Below, piece after piece: positions 15,278-23,317 of a stretch of DNA of 23,571 bases. The DNA comes from Akkermansiaceae bacterium (GTDB lineage Bacteria > Verrucomicrobiota > Verrucomicrobiia > Verrucomicrobiales > Akkermansiaceae): positions 1-23,571 of the forward strand of contig JACKPZ010000037.1 in the NCBI GenBank assembly GCA_024233135.1, read 5' to 3'. Both the position numbers and the translations under genes were made by a program. The notes under the pieces were generated by a model. It was not told the DNA's origin. It worked only from the letters and a program-made list of their open reading frames with translations, and did no database searches. The first letter of the stretch is position 1. Each line of letters opens with the position of its first letter.

Positions 15278-16651
15278 ATGAACTCCGCCGGGAGTCGAGG
15301 CAGCGCTGTGCCGCCACCGTTGGTGGCCGGCTGCCTGTGGATATTGGCGTGCGGAGCGGCGGACTGGTGGTCCGGGCCCGAGCTGTTGGTCTCGGCGCTT
15401 TATCTGCCGGGCATCCTGTGGATCGCCTGGCACAGCGGCCGCATCGTTGGTCTGGCGGCAGCCGCGTTCGCGTCGGTCGTGTGGCTGACGGTGGACCTGT
15501 ACACCCGCGGCGGGTATCCCCAGATGTGGATCCTGCTGTGGAACGGGTGCACGCGTTTCCTCGTCTTCGGAACGACGGCATGGCTGGCCTCCGAGATCCG
15601 GACGCGGCGGATCGCCGAGGACGCCCTGCAGCGGCAGACGGCGATCCTCGGCTCGATCCTCGACAGCATGAGGGAAGGGGTGGTCGTGGCGGACAAGGAC
15701 GGCCGCATCCTGATGTGCAACCCGAGCGCCGCGGAATGGTTCGGTGAGGGTGCGGTCGGCGGCCGTTTGGCCGACTGGGTGGATGCGAACCTGGACGACG
15801 CCCATGCGGACTCCGCCGCGGGCAGGCTGCTCCGCAAGGCGGGCGAGGGGGTGGATGGCAGTGGCGAGCTGGTGATCCAAGGCGCGCGGAAGGGTGCGGA
15901 CCGGATCGTCGGATTCAGCACCCGGCGGCTGCAGGGCGGGCGCGCGGACCGGGACGGAGTGGTGGTTGTTTTCACGGATCTCACGGACCGGCGCGAGCTT
16001 GAGCGCGAGATCGCGAGGGCCGCCGAGCGGGAGCGGCAGCGGATCGGACGCGACCTTCACGACGGGCTGTGCCAGGAGCTGGTGAGCATCAGCTTCGCCG
16101 CGGATGCGCTGACGATGGATCTCGATCGTCTGGGCATGGCGAAGCAGGCGGCCTCGTTGGAGGAACTCGCGCGCCTCGTCCGCAGCTCGAACGTGAAGGC
16201 CAAGTCGCTGGCCCGCGGATTGTTCCCCACCGGACTCGACGAGAGCCTGGACGTCGCGCTGCAGTCGCTGGCGGCGACGGTTTCCGCCCGCTCGGGGATC
16301 GCCTGCGCGCTGGAAAACGAGGAGCCGCTCCCGGAACTCGGCCGCGAGATCGAGAGCCATCTTTTCCTCATCCTCCGCGAGGCCGTGCTCAACGCGGAGC
16401 GCCACTCCAGCGCCGGGAGGATCCGCATCGTCGCCACCGCCACCGGGCACGAGCTGGTCCTCGAGGTGATCGACGACGGTGACGGCATCCCGGAAGGCGT
16501 CGCCAGCCCCGGCATCGGCCAGCGGATCATGAAATACCGCGCCGGATTGATCGGCGCGGACCTTGAGATCCAGAGCGCGCCCGGCGAGGGCGCGTACGTC
16601 CGTTGCCGGATCCCGCTCGCCCATTTTTCCCATCAACCAATACAACCATGA
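15278..16651 (+). CDS. membrane sensor histidine kinase, NarL/DesK type (HisKA_3), with PAS domain
   Basis: 457 residues. Four hydrophobic segments lie in about 10-105 and hold little periplasmic loop, so the signal is probably sensed in or near the membrane. A PAS domain follows (about 118-235, ILDSMREGVVVADKDGRILMCNPSAAEWFG). The dimerisation and phosphoacceptor region is ERERQRIGRDLHDGLCQELV with H261 as the likely phosphorylation site. The ATPase part shows REAVLNAERHS (N box), DDGDGIP (G1) and GIGQRIMKYRAGLIGADLEI with GEGAYVRC (G2). It should phosphorylate the response regulator encoded next, with which it shares an ATGA overlap (16648-16651). The inducing signal is unknown. Confidence 0.93.
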   Translation: MNSAGSRGSAVPPPLVAGCLWILACGAADWWSGPELLVSALYLPGILWIAWHSGRIVGLAAAAFASVVWLTVDLYTRGGYPQMWILLWNGCTRFLVFGTTAWLASEIRTRRIAEDALQRQTAILGSILDSMREGVVVADKDGRILMCNPSAAEWFGEGAVGGRLADWVDANLDDAHADSAAGRLLRKAGEGVDGSGELVIQGARKGADRIVGFSTRRLQGGRADRDGVVVVFTDLTDRRELEREIARAAERERQRIGRDLHDGLCQELVSISFAADALTMDLDRLGMAKQAASLEELARLVRSSNVKAKSLARGLFPTGLDESLDVALQSLAATVSARSGIACALENEEPLPELGREIESHLFLILREAVLNAERHSSAGRIRIVATATGHELVLEVIDDGDGIPEGVASPGIGQRIMKYRAGLIGADLEIQSAPGEGAYVRCRIPLAHFSHQPIQP

Positions 16652-17340
16652 ACTCCAATGCCACGGGTCCCAAGCGGATCTTCCTGGTGGACGACCATCC
16701 GATGGTCCGCGAACGTCTCGCGCAGCTCTTCGAGCAGACGACCGACCTGCAGGTGTGCGGGGAGGCGGACGACGTGTCGGGTGCGGTCGATGCCATCGGC
16801 CGGGTCGCCCCCGACATCGTGATCATCGACCTGAGCTTGCGGAACTCGAACGGCCTCGAGCTGATCAAGGACATCAAGGCGCGGGGCTGGAAGTTTCCGC
16901 TGCTGGTCCTCTCGATGCACGACGAGGCGATGTATGCCGAGCGGGTGCTTCGCGCGGGCGCGGCGGGATACATCAGCAAGCAGGAGGGCAGCCAGGAGAT
17001 CCTGCGGGCGATCCGCAAGGTGCTCGATGGCAAGATTTATCTCAATGCGGAGGTCGCGGCGGGTGTGCTGCACCGCATCGTCGGCAGCGCCGGGCAGGAC
17101 AAGCGCAACCCCGTCGAGTCCCTCGCGGACCGCGAGCTGGAGGTGTTCCAGTTGATCGGAAACGGTCATTCCACCCGGCGCATCGCCGAGATGCTCGGCC
17201 TGAGTGTGAAGACGGTGGAAAGCTACCGGGCGCGCATCAAGGAGAAGCTCGCGCTGGACGACGGCGTGCAGCTCCTCCAGCGCGCGGTGCAGTGGGTGGA
17301 GCACTCGAATTTCAAGCGGGGCGACGACGACGACCGGTAG
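16648..17340 (+). CDS. NarL/FixJ-family response regulator (REC plus LuxR-type HTH)
   Basis: 230 residues from the ATG at 16648, overlapping the kinase stop by four bases. The receiver domain shows the acidic pair D15-D16 (FLVDDHPMVRERL), the phosphoacceptor D61 (VIIDLSLRNSNGLEL), LSMHDE and the conserved Lys in GYISKQEG. The C-terminal part is a LuxR-type DNA-binding domain: LADRELEVFQLIGNGHSTRRIAEMLGLSVKTVESYRARI. It is a transcription factor controlled by the upstream kinase. Its position inside the polysaccharide locus suggests control of the locus, but no repeated operator could be picked out by eye. Confidence 0.95.
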   Translation: MNSNATGPKRIFLVDDHPMVRERLAQLFEQTTDLQVCGEADDVSGAVDAIGRVAPDIVIIDLSLRNSNGLELIKDIKARGWKFPLLVLSMHDEAMYAERVLRAGAAGYISKQEGSQEILRAIRKVLDGKIYLNAEVAAGVLHRIVGSAGQDKRNPVESLADRELEVFQLIGNGHSTRRIAEMLGLSVKTVESYRARIKEKLALDDGVQLLQRAVQWVEHSNFKRGDDDDR

Positions 17341-17451
17341 GGCCGCGCCCCTCAGGCATTCGAGACAGCGCCCGGATTCACGGAAACGGAGAGATATGCC
17401 AACATGACGACGGTTTCGCCTCTCGGCGGAGCCGCGGATGGAGGAGTCCGG

Positions 17452-17470
17452 CGGCCGGGTGTTCCGGCCG
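17452..17470 (+). repeat. perfect 7-bp hairpin in the leader of the next glycosyltransferase gene
   Basis: CGGCCGG (17452-17458) and CCGGCCG (17464-17470) flank a five-base loop GTGTT. The hairpin lies 42 bases before the ATG at 17513, inside a possible N-terminal extension starting at an ATG at 17438. No T-run follows it. Confidence 0.4.
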
Positions 17471-17512
17471 GGACGAATCCATCCGCAACCAACCGTCCCC
17501 CCTACGTTGGCC

Positions 17513-18748
17513 ATGTCGCCGGGCATCCTCCGCTATCTGCAACAACACAAGCTGCCCACCGCGATGCTCGCGATGAAGCGGGCGTTCCGGAAAACCCTGA
17601 CCGAATGGGACGCCCGGATGCTGCGCGAGCACGTGGCCACCCTCGGCGCGAAATGGCCGGTCCGGGGAAGGGCCTTGTTGTCGTACCGGATCGAGGCGTT
17701 CGTGCTGCCGCCGGAAGACCCACTTCTGGCGCGGCACACGAACTTCTGGCAATCCGCCGAGATGGCGGCCACCCTCGCGGAACTCGGATACGATGTGGAT
17801 GTCATCGACTACCGGAACACGAGCTTCGTGCCGGAGAAGAAATACGACATCTGCATCGACGTCCGGGACAACCTCGAGCGGCTGGCGCCGGTGCTGGGGC
17901 CTTCGTGCCTCAAGGTGTTCCACATCGACACCGCGCACCTGCTGGTCCACAACGCGCGGGAGTCCGCGCGGCTCGCCTCGGTGCTGCGGCGCCGCGGTGT
18001 GGTGCTGCCGCCCGCGACGTGGCAGAAGCCGAACCACGGGATCGAGGTCGCGGACGTCGCCACGGGAAACGCCGGGGAGTTCGCGATGTCGACGTTCCGC
18101 TACGCGGGCAAGGTGATCCACCCGGTGCCGGCGCCCATCGCGCGAGACTTCGAATGGACCTGTGACAAGGATTGGTTTTCCGCCCGCCGGCGTTTCGTCT
18201 GGTTCGGCAGCAACGGGCTGGTGCACAAGGGGCTCGACCTGGTGCTGGAGGCCTTCGCCGGCATGCCGGACCGCCACCTCGTCGTCTGCGGGCCCATCGA
18301 TCGCGAGCCGGACTTCGTGAACGCATATCACAAGGAGTTATATGAAACTCCGAACATCGAGACCGTCGGCTGGATCGATGCGGGGGGCGCGCGTTTCCGC
18401 GAGATCGCACGTTCCTGCGGCGCGGTGGTGTTTCCGAGTTGCTCGGAGGGGCTCAGCACCAGCACGCTGGAGTGCATGCACGCGGGGCTCATCCCGGTGG
18501 TGACCCGCGAGACGGGCGTGCCGACCGAGCCCTTCGGCGTGCGCATTCCCGCGCTGACGGTGGATGCCGTCCGCGGCGCCGTCCGTGCGGTGGCCGATCT
18601 CTCGCCCGAGCAGCTCCGGCATTTTTCCGCCCTCGCCTGGGAACACGCCAGGGAGAACCACACCCGGGCCCGTTTTTCGGAAGTTTACCGCGGGATCATG
18701 GCCGGGATCGTCAATGCGCCGCGCGCGGAGAAACAACTGGTCTGTTAG
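17513..18748 (+). CDS. glycosyltransferase, GT-B fold, family 4-like
   Basis: 411 residues from the ATG at 17513 (MSPGILRYLQQHKLP). An in-frame ATG at 17438 would add 25 residues of low-complexity sequence covering a hairpin and is less likely. The N-terminal half carries a YDICIDVRDNLERL segment in place of a typical donor-independent domain; the C-terminal half shows WFGSNGLVHKGLDLVLEAF, VVCGPID, and the EX7E motif E312-GLSTSTL-E320, as in GT4 enzymes. It should transfer a sugar with retention of configuration from a nucleotide donor. It follows the response regulator by 172 bases and its stop codon overlaps, by four bases, the stop of the gene on the opposite strand. Confidence 0.85.
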   Translation: MSPGILRYLQQHKLPTAMLAMKRAFRKTLTEWDARMLREHVATLGAKWPVRGRALLSYRIEAFVLPPEDPLLARHTNFWQSAEMAATLAELGYDVDVIDYRNTSFVPEKKYDICIDVRDNLERLAPVLGPSCLKVFHIDTAHLLVHNARESARLASVLRRRGVVLPPATWQKPNHGIEVADVATGNAGEFAMSTFRYAGKVIHPVPAPIARDFEWTCDKDWFSARRRFVWFGSNGLVHKGLDLVLEAFAGMPDRHLVVCGPIDREPDFVNAYHKELYETPNIETVGWIDAGGARFREIARSCGAVVFPSCSEGLSTSTLECMHAGLIPVVTRETGVPTEPFGVRIPALTVDAVRGAVRAVADLSPEQLRHFSALAWEHARENHTRARFSEVYRGIMAGIVNAPRAEKQLVC

Positions 18749-19716
18749 GTCGGGCGGCGTTCGATCCAGCGCCAGCCGTCCACGCTGGCGATCCAGCCGC
18801 GGCCGTCGAGCGGGTGGGCGTCGATGTGGTGCATGCCCGCGGCGTTCCAACCGGTGCCGCTCGGGCCGGCGAGACCGTCTCCCGGGACCGGGCGCTCGCG
18901 GTAGCGGGTGGGGGTGAGTTCGGTGATTTCGAAGGCGTGCACACGCGTCCCGTAGAAGGGCGCGCAATCCTGGGCGAGGCGGAACAAACGACCGTCCCGC
19001 GACTGGATCCGTCCCGCCGGACGGGAGTGGTGGCGGTTGCCGCGGAGGATCGGGCTTTTCGGGTGTTCCGTCCATGGACCATGGAGCTCTTCGGCGTGGA
19101 AAAGATGCACGTTTTCCGCGTGCCAGCGGAGCCGGTGGCCGCTTCCCGCGAACATCCACCAGCGGCCGTTGTGCCGGAACACGGTGGGGTCCACCCACTC
19201 GCCTTCGATGAGGTTTCCCGCGTGCTCCCACTCGAATGGGTAGGCAACGGGGCGGTAGCAGCGGACCGTGCGCGCCTGGTGGGATTCCGGGATCAGAAAC
19301 GGAACGCCGGCGCTCTCGACGATGGACGGATAGGAAAGGTGGAACGGCTCGGTGAGCACGACGCGTTCGTAGCGCCACTCGCGCCCGTCCGTGCTCGAGG
19401 CCACGGCGATCCGGCCGGTCTGCGTGGGCGCGTCCACCGCCTCGAAGAACAAATGCCAGCCGTCCGCGCTCCGGTGGAGGAACGGGTCGGCCACCAGGTC
19501 GCAATCCATATCTCCCACGTCGCCGGGGACGAGGATCGGATTGGTCACGCCGGGGTGGGGGACGAGGCGCAGCGGGTCGTCCCCGGCGTAGAGGGCGATC
19601 GACCAGCCGTCGCGTTTCGTCGGATCGACGGCCGGCTGGGCGGCGAGCATGCGGCGCTCGTGGAGCGCGCGCCACCAGCGGCGGGATTTGCGGATTCCGG
19701 TGCGGAGCGGGTTCAT
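18745..19716 (-). CDS. GINT1-N-like / GH43-like beta-propeller protein, possible glycan-modifying enzyme
   Basis: 323 residues read from 19716 down to 18745. The protein matches the group related to the N-terminal domain of plant glucosamine inositolphosphorylceramide transferase, which looks like a five-bladed propeller of GH32/43/68 type. Landmarks are GWSIALYAGDDP (37-48), NPILVPGDVGDMDCDLVADPFL with D77, GWHLFFEAVD, GRIAVASSTDGREWRYE, EPFHLSYPSIVES, FLIPES, WVDPTVFRHNGRWWMFAGSG and a C-terminal NAAGMHHIDAHPLDGRGWIASVDGW. Bacterial members sit in polysaccharide loci, often beside methyltransferases or formyltransferase-like domains; their reaction is not established to my knowledge. No signal peptide is present. 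The ATG overlaps the stop of the methyltransferase gene (ATGA), so the two are a coupled pair. Confidence 0.82.
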   Translation of the reverse strand: MNPLRTGIRKSRRWWRALHERRMLAAQPAVDPTKRDGWSIALYAGDDPLRLVPHPGVTNPILVPGDVGDMDCDLVADPFLHRSADGWHLFFEAVDAPTQTGRIAVASSTDGREWRYERVVLTEPFHLSYPSIVESAGVPFLIPESHQARTVRCYRPVAYPFEWEHAGNLIEGEWVDPTVFRHNGRWWMFAGSGHRLRWHAENVHLFHAEELHGPWTEHPKSPILRGNRHHSRPAGRIQSRDGRLFRLAQDCAPFYGTRVHAFEITELTPTRYRERPVPGDGLAGPSGTGWNAAGMHHIDAHPLDGRGWIASVDGWRWIERRPT

Positions 19717-20480
19717 GGTGCGGCGGCCGGCTTGGTCGCCCGGACGAGGACGACCATTTGGTAGTCGGGATCGTTGGCTTCGAGTTCCTCGGTCCGCAGT
19801 TCGTCGGCGAGCAATCCGTGGAGGAACGCGATGCAGGTGAGCACGTTGCCGCGGGTTTCCACCTCGAAGCAGCCTTCGGGAAACACCTCGCCGAGCAATC
19901 GGCCGGCGGAGTCCGAGGTGAAGCGCCAGCAGTCGCCCCAGTGCTGCATGTCGTAGCGGGCGATCTGGGAAATGCCCGGCTCGGTGAGCAGCAGAGTGCC
20001 GCCGGGTGCGAGGATGCGGTGGATCGTGCGCAGCGCGGCGCGGACATCGAAGATGGTGAAGAGCACCTGGGTGAGGATCACGCAGTCGAACGCGTTTTCC
20101 GGAATCCCCGCGCCGGTGACGAGGTCGCCGATGATCGTTGCCTCCGGCGCCCCCGCCGAGACATGGAGCACGTCCGAGCGGGTCACCCGCGCGCCGCCGA
20201 AACGCAGGGTGTAGGCATTGTCCGCCACCTCGAGCACGCGGCCGCGGATGAGGTCCTGGTTTCTCTCCAGAAAGCCCTCGATGAAATAGCGGTCCACGCA
20301 GCGGCCGCCGGTTTCCCAACCGAAGTTGCGGCGGATGGGGCGGACGCTGCGCCAGCGCCGCAGCCACGCCTTGCCGGGGGGCGGCGGATCCATCAGCCAC
20401 GGAATCCGGCGGCGCGTCCAGCGGCGGACGGATCGGACGGCGTGGCGGGCCGGCATCGGGATCCAGCGCGTGAGACTCAT
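19713..20480 (-). CDS. class I SAM-dependent methyltransferase-like protein
   Basis: 255 residues from the ATG ending at 20480; an internal Met at residue 9 is an alternative. Motif I reads GRVLEVADNAYT (80-91) where most of the class has a glycine-rich GxGxG loop. The rest fits: FDCVILTQVLFTIFDVRAAL (131-150, motif II/III area) and HRILAPGGTLLLTEPG (154-169). A basic N-terminus (about 45 residues, many Arg and Trp) precedes the fold. Members of this subgroup lie in many sugar-polymer loci and probably methylate a sugar. The gene is read opposite to its flanks and is coupled by ATGA to the propeller-protein gene. It may mark the chain end read by the Wzt C-terminal domain (inference). Confidence 0.82.
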   Translation of the reverse strand: MSLTRWIPMPARHAVRSVRRWTRRRIPWLMDPPPPGKAWLRRWRSVRPIRRNFGWETGGRCVDRYFIEGFLERNQDLIRGRVLEVADNAYTLRFGGARVTRSDVLHVSAGAPEATIIGDLVTGAGIPENAFDCVILTQVLFTIFDVRAALRTIHRILAPGGTLLLTEPGISQIARYDMQHWGDCWRFTSDSAGRLLGEVFPEGCFEVETRGNVLTCIAFLHGLLADELRTEELEANDPDYQMVVLVRATKPAAAP

Positions 20481-20667
20481 GGCGGCGGGGGGAAAACTCC
20501 GACCGGACTGGCAGATCCGCCGCGCCGCGGAAAGCCGGAACGGCGGCCCCGCGGGAAATCGAGCAAGTCCCCGGCAGGCGGCATGGGAAGCGCCCCGTCG
20601 GCGGCGATTGCAGGCTGGCATCTGGCGTGGGAAACGCTTCGATGCGTCACCCGTTCCGGGTTTGCGA
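20481..20667. promoter_or_regulatory. divergent intergenic region between the methyltransferase and the GT4 gene
   Basis: The 187 bases separate two genes read away from each other, so promoters for both directions are expected here. The region is very GC-rich and no convincing -35/-10 pair is visible on either strand. It is listed because position, not motif, supports a regulatory role. Confidence 0.4.
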
Positions 20668-21897
20668 ATGAAAGTCCTGATGATGCACCGCAACGACGGC
20701 CGGCTCGGCGGAGCGCAGGTCCAGATGCATCGTTTGCGCGAGGGTCTCCGCGGCCGTGGCGTGGACGCGCGGGTGCTCTGCCGCGAGGTGTCCGGCGCGG
20801 ATGCGGTGGCGATGCCGTGGATGCCGGCGGCGGAGCGCGCCATCGGTTGGTTCACCCGGCGGGCGGGCTGGAACGACATCCATTTGCTCAGTTCCCACCG
20901 GGTCGCCGGTCTGCCGGCGGTGAGGGAAGCGGACGTGCTGGACCTGCACTGCCTGCACAGCGGGACCTTCAGCTATCTGGCGCTGCCGGGCCTGAGCGCG
21001 GCGAAGCCGGTGGTTTTCACGGTGCACGACATGTGGCCGTTCACCGGCCACTGCCATGCGAGCCTCGACTGCGACCGTTGGAAATCCGGATGCGGCAGGT
21101 GCCCGTATCCGGAGACCGAGCCGGCGGTCCGCCGCGACGGCAGCGCCATCGAATGGAGGCTGAAAAAGCGGGCCTACGAGGCGTCCGATCTTATGTGGGT
21201 GGCGCCGAGCCGTTGGCTTGCCGAGCGGATGCAGGAAAGCATGCTCGGCGGTCGCGACGTGCGCGTGATCCCGCACGGGGTGGATCCCACGGTTTTCCGT
21301 CCCCACGACAAGACGGAGGCGCGGAAAAACCTCGGGATTTCTCCGGATGCGACGGTGCTCGGCTGCGTGATCGACCGCGCGGACCGCCCGCTCAAGGGCG
21401 CGGACCTGCTGCGGGAGACTCTCGGCCTGCTGCCGGCGGAGTTGCGGCGGAATTGCGTGCTGCTGTTCGCCGGCCATGCGGGCGGGTTTCGTTTCGACGG
21501 ATTTCCGGTCCCGGTGGTCGAACTCGGATACATCGGGGACGACGGACACAAGGCGCTCGCCTATTCCGCCGCGGACCTGCTGGTCAATCCGTCGCGGGCC
21601 GAGTCCTTCGGCCTGGTGGTGCTCGAGGCGATGGCCTGCGGCACGCCCGCCGCCGCCTTCGCGGTGGGAGGAGTCGCGGAATTGATCGAGCCGGACGCCA
21701 CCGGCTGGCTCGCCAGGCCCGGAAATCCGCGGGACCTCGCGGCCTGCGTGGCGGCCGCGCTGGCGGATCGCGATGGGCTCGAAAAGATGTCCCGCGCGTG
21801 CCGGGAGCGGATTTTGCGGGACTTCACGCTTGAACGACAGGTGGATTCGTACGTAGAGGTGTATCGGGATGCGCGTTGCCGTTGGAGCGGCGCGTGA
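20668..21897 (+). CDS. glycosyltransferase family 4, WcaC-like
   Basis: 409 residues from the ATG at 20668; the same frame is open upstream to 20326, but that part overlaps the methyltransferase gene. The N-terminal domain has LMMHRNDGRLGGAQVQMHRL, then VFTVHDMWPFTGHCHAS and the Cys-containing SGCGRCPYPETEP, features of the colanic-acid WcaC group. The C-terminal domain shows RVIPHGVDPTVFRP, then RPLKGADLL, and the EX7E motif E312-SFGLVVL-E320 in SRAESFGLVVLEAMACGTP. It transfers a sugar, retaining configuration, onto the lipid-linked intermediate. The next gene begins 66 bases on, so they may be one transcript. Confidence 0.92.
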   Translation: MKVLMMHRNDGRLGGAQVQMHRLREGLRGRGVDARVLCREVSGADAVAMPWMPAAERAIGWFTRRAGWNDIHLLSSHRVAGLPAVREADVLDLHCLHSGTFSYLALPGLSAAKPVVFTVHDMWPFTGHCHASLDCDRWKSGCGRCPYPETEPAVRRDGSAIEWRLKKRAYEASDLMWVAPSRWLAERMQESMLGGRDVRVIPHGVDPTVFRPHDKTEARKNLGISPDATVLGCVIDRADRPLKGADLLRETLGLLPAELRRNCVLLFAGHAGGFRFDGFPVPVVELGYIGDDGHKALAYSAADLLVNPSRAESFGLVVLEAMACGTPAAAFAVGGVAELIEPDATGWLARPGNPRDLAACVAAALADRDGLEKMSRACRERILRDFTLERQVDSYVEVYRDARCRWSGA

Positions 21898-21963
21898 CCC
21901 GCTCCTCCCTAATTGTCCCCCCCCGTCCGTCTGTTGCAGGCGGGCACCGCTATCCCCCCTGGC

Positions 21964-22884
21964 ATGCAACTTACCCATCTCACGAACCGCGTTCTCCGCC
22001 CCATCACCCGGATCAAGCCGCTCCACCGGCCGCCGGTTTTCCTCCTCGGACACGACCGCTCGGGCACGACGTGGCTCGGGCGCACCCTCGGCCTGGCGCC
22101 GGACTCGATCTACCTCCACGAGCCGCTCAACGGCCACGCCAGCCAGCTGGGAAATTGGGACTGCTACAACCTGCACCTGCCTCCGGACGCGGGCAACGAG
22201 GCGTGCCAACGGATTTTCGACCAAGCGGTGCAGGGCGTCGGCGTGCGCAATCTCTCACGGGCCGAGATCCGCCAGCGGGTGTTCGGAAACCCGACGGTCG
22301 TGATCAAGGAAACCGGCGGCATGATGAACGGCGAGTGGTTCGCCCGGCGCTACGGCGCGAAGATCGCCGTGCTCATCCGCCATCCGGTGCCGTTGATCCT
22401 CTCGAACATCAAGATGGGTGCCCACAATGCCGACAACTGGCTCCGCAAACTGCGTGGGCAGGAGGGATTGATGCGCGAGTATTGCGCCGACGTCGACATC
22501 GACGCCGTGCTCGGTCCGAAGCCGGACGTGTTCACGAAATTCGCCATCGTCTATTGCATTCGCTACCGGGTGGTCCTCGCGCAGCTCCCGCGGAATCCCG
22601 ACTGGCTGAACCTGCGATACGAGGACTTCTGCCACGATCCCATCGGCCAATTCCGCGATCTGTTCCGCGGACTGGAACTGAATTTCACCAGCTCGGTGGA
22701 AAACCTCATCCGGGAAAGCTGTTCCACGGACGGCTCCGAGGCGTTCTTCGGCACCAAGCGGATGACGAAGGAAATGGCGAACCGCTGGCGGTCCAAGGTG
22801 GCCGCGGCAGACGCCGCCAAGGTGCGCCGGGTGCTCGAAACCTTCGACTTTCCCGACTATCGCGATCCGTCGGATTGGCCGTGA
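21964..22884 (+). CDS. sulfotransferase family protein
   Basis: 306 residues from the ATG at 21964; a TTG at 21913 in frame would add 17 residues and is less likely. The 5'-phosphosulfate loop of PAPS-dependent sulfotransferases is visible as GHDRSGTTWLGRTLG (from G29), followed by IYLHEPLN. The 3'-phosphate site is seen as VLIRHPVPLILSNIK (R139 and S147). WLNLRYEDFCHDP near residue 220 is the later conserved acidic segment. Such enzymes move sulfate from PAPS to a hydroxyl or amino group of a sugar, lipid or protein. Next to glycosyltransferases the likely substrate is the polysaccharide or its lipid-linked unit. No signal peptide is visible. Confidence 0.88.
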   Translation: MQLTHLTNRVLRPITRIKPLHRPPVFLLGHDRSGTTWLGRTLGLAPDSIYLHEPLNGHASQLGNWDCYNLHLPPDAGNEACQRIFDQAVQGVGVRNLSRAEIRQRVFGNPTVVIKETGGMMNGEWFARRYGAKIAVLIRHPVPLILSNIKMGAHNADNWLRKLRGQEGLMREYCADVDIDAVLGPKPDVFTKFAIVYCIRYRVVLAQLPRNPDWLNLRYEDFCHDPIGQFRDLFRGLELNFTSSVENLIRESCSTDGSEAFFGTKRMTKEMANRWRSKVAAADAAKVRRVLETFDFPDYRDPSDWP

Positions 22885-22946
22885 ACGAAGTTTCCGGTTC
22901 AAATTCCTTGATGATCAGGCCGGATCGGGTTCCGCTCGGCGCTTCG

Positions 22947-22972
22947 GGCACGCGATCGCGTGATGCCTTTTT
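22947..22972 (+). terminator. probable intrinsic terminator after the sulfotransferase gene
   Basis: GGCA (22947-22950) and TGCC (22964-22967) enclose the palindrome CGCGATCGCG and are followed at once by TTTTT (22968-22972). An alternative fold pairs CACGC (22949-22953) with GCGTG (22958-22962) around GATC. It lies 63 bases past the stop codon, at the end of a run of co-directional genes. Confidence 0.55.
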
Positions 22973-23271
22973 CAAAACAATCTGCTAACCATCGTTTTCG
23001 GTACACGGCGCGCTTTGAGGCGTTCCGCGGACCTGATGCCTTCGAGCGGATTTCCCCCCTGAATGACTGTTACGCACCCATCCCCACCTGATTCGCGCCT
23101 GTTTGTGACGGATTCGTCAACGGCTGGCGCTGTCCGCAGGCCCCGTCCGGGCCTCAATCGGGGTGTCGCCACGCCAGTTGAACTCTTGACGTGTTCCCGC
23201 GTTTCTGGGTTTGCTCAAGCGAGGTTGGTTGACGGCTTTCGAAAAATTTCAACTCCTGTCCCTTCACGTTT

Positions 23272-23294
23272 CCGGGCGCGTTTCCCGGTTTTTT
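23272..23294 (+). terminator. hairpin with T6 run immediately before the SGNH hydrolase gene (terminator or leader attenuator)
   Basis: CCGGG (23272-23276) pairs with CCCGG (23284-23288) around a seven-base loop, followed by TTTTTT (23289-23294) and then AAAAAA. This is the form of an intrinsic terminator, yet it stands only 23 bases before the ATG at 23318. It could block read-through from upstream, or work as a leader attenuator if the promoter is upstream of it; alternatively the promoter uses the A/T tract itself. Confidence 0.5.
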
Positions 23295-23317
23295 AAAAAA
23301 CGAATCTCCCCACCACC

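Larger units (their letters stand above)
22885..23317. other. 433-base region with no gene
   Basis: No convincing coding frame is seen: a 77-codon frame starting at 23063 has the composition of a chance frame, with many Arg, Pro and Ser and no domain. The region holds a probable terminator for the preceding gene (22947-22972) and a hairpin with a T-run just before the next gene (23272-23294). Possible -35-like TTGACG hexamers occur at 23186 and 23229 but lack a partner at the right distance. Confidence 0.6.

Noticed and set aside
14039..16645. Very long open frame (868 codons) on the minus strand opposite wzt and the sensor kinase
   Set aside because: In high-GC DNA antisense frames stay open by codon bias. 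The sense strand here carries two unmistakable proteins with complete motifs; the antisense product is rich in Arg, His, Ala and Asp with no domain.
18338..20047. 569-codon minus-strand frame overlapping the GT4 gene and the propeller gene
   Set aside because: It is out of frame with both the recognised sense-strand glycosyltransferase and the minus-strand propeller protein and is full of Pro/Arg low complexity.
20623..20639. Sigma-54-like promoter (GG and GC spaced by ten bases) before the GT4 gene
   Set aside because: Only the two dinucleotides fit; the -12 part reads ACGC instead of TTGC, and such a spacing arises often by chance in GC-rich DNA. No sigma-54 activator is encoded here.
19758..21833. 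691-codon plus-strand frame across the methyltransferase and the second GT4 gene
   Set aside because: It runs opposite one real gene and out of frame with another; composition is that of a GC-driven shadow.
23063..23296. 77-codon frame in the gap before the SGNH hydrolase
   Set aside because: It has a chance-like composition, no domain, no ribosome site and runs through the hairpin with the T-run.
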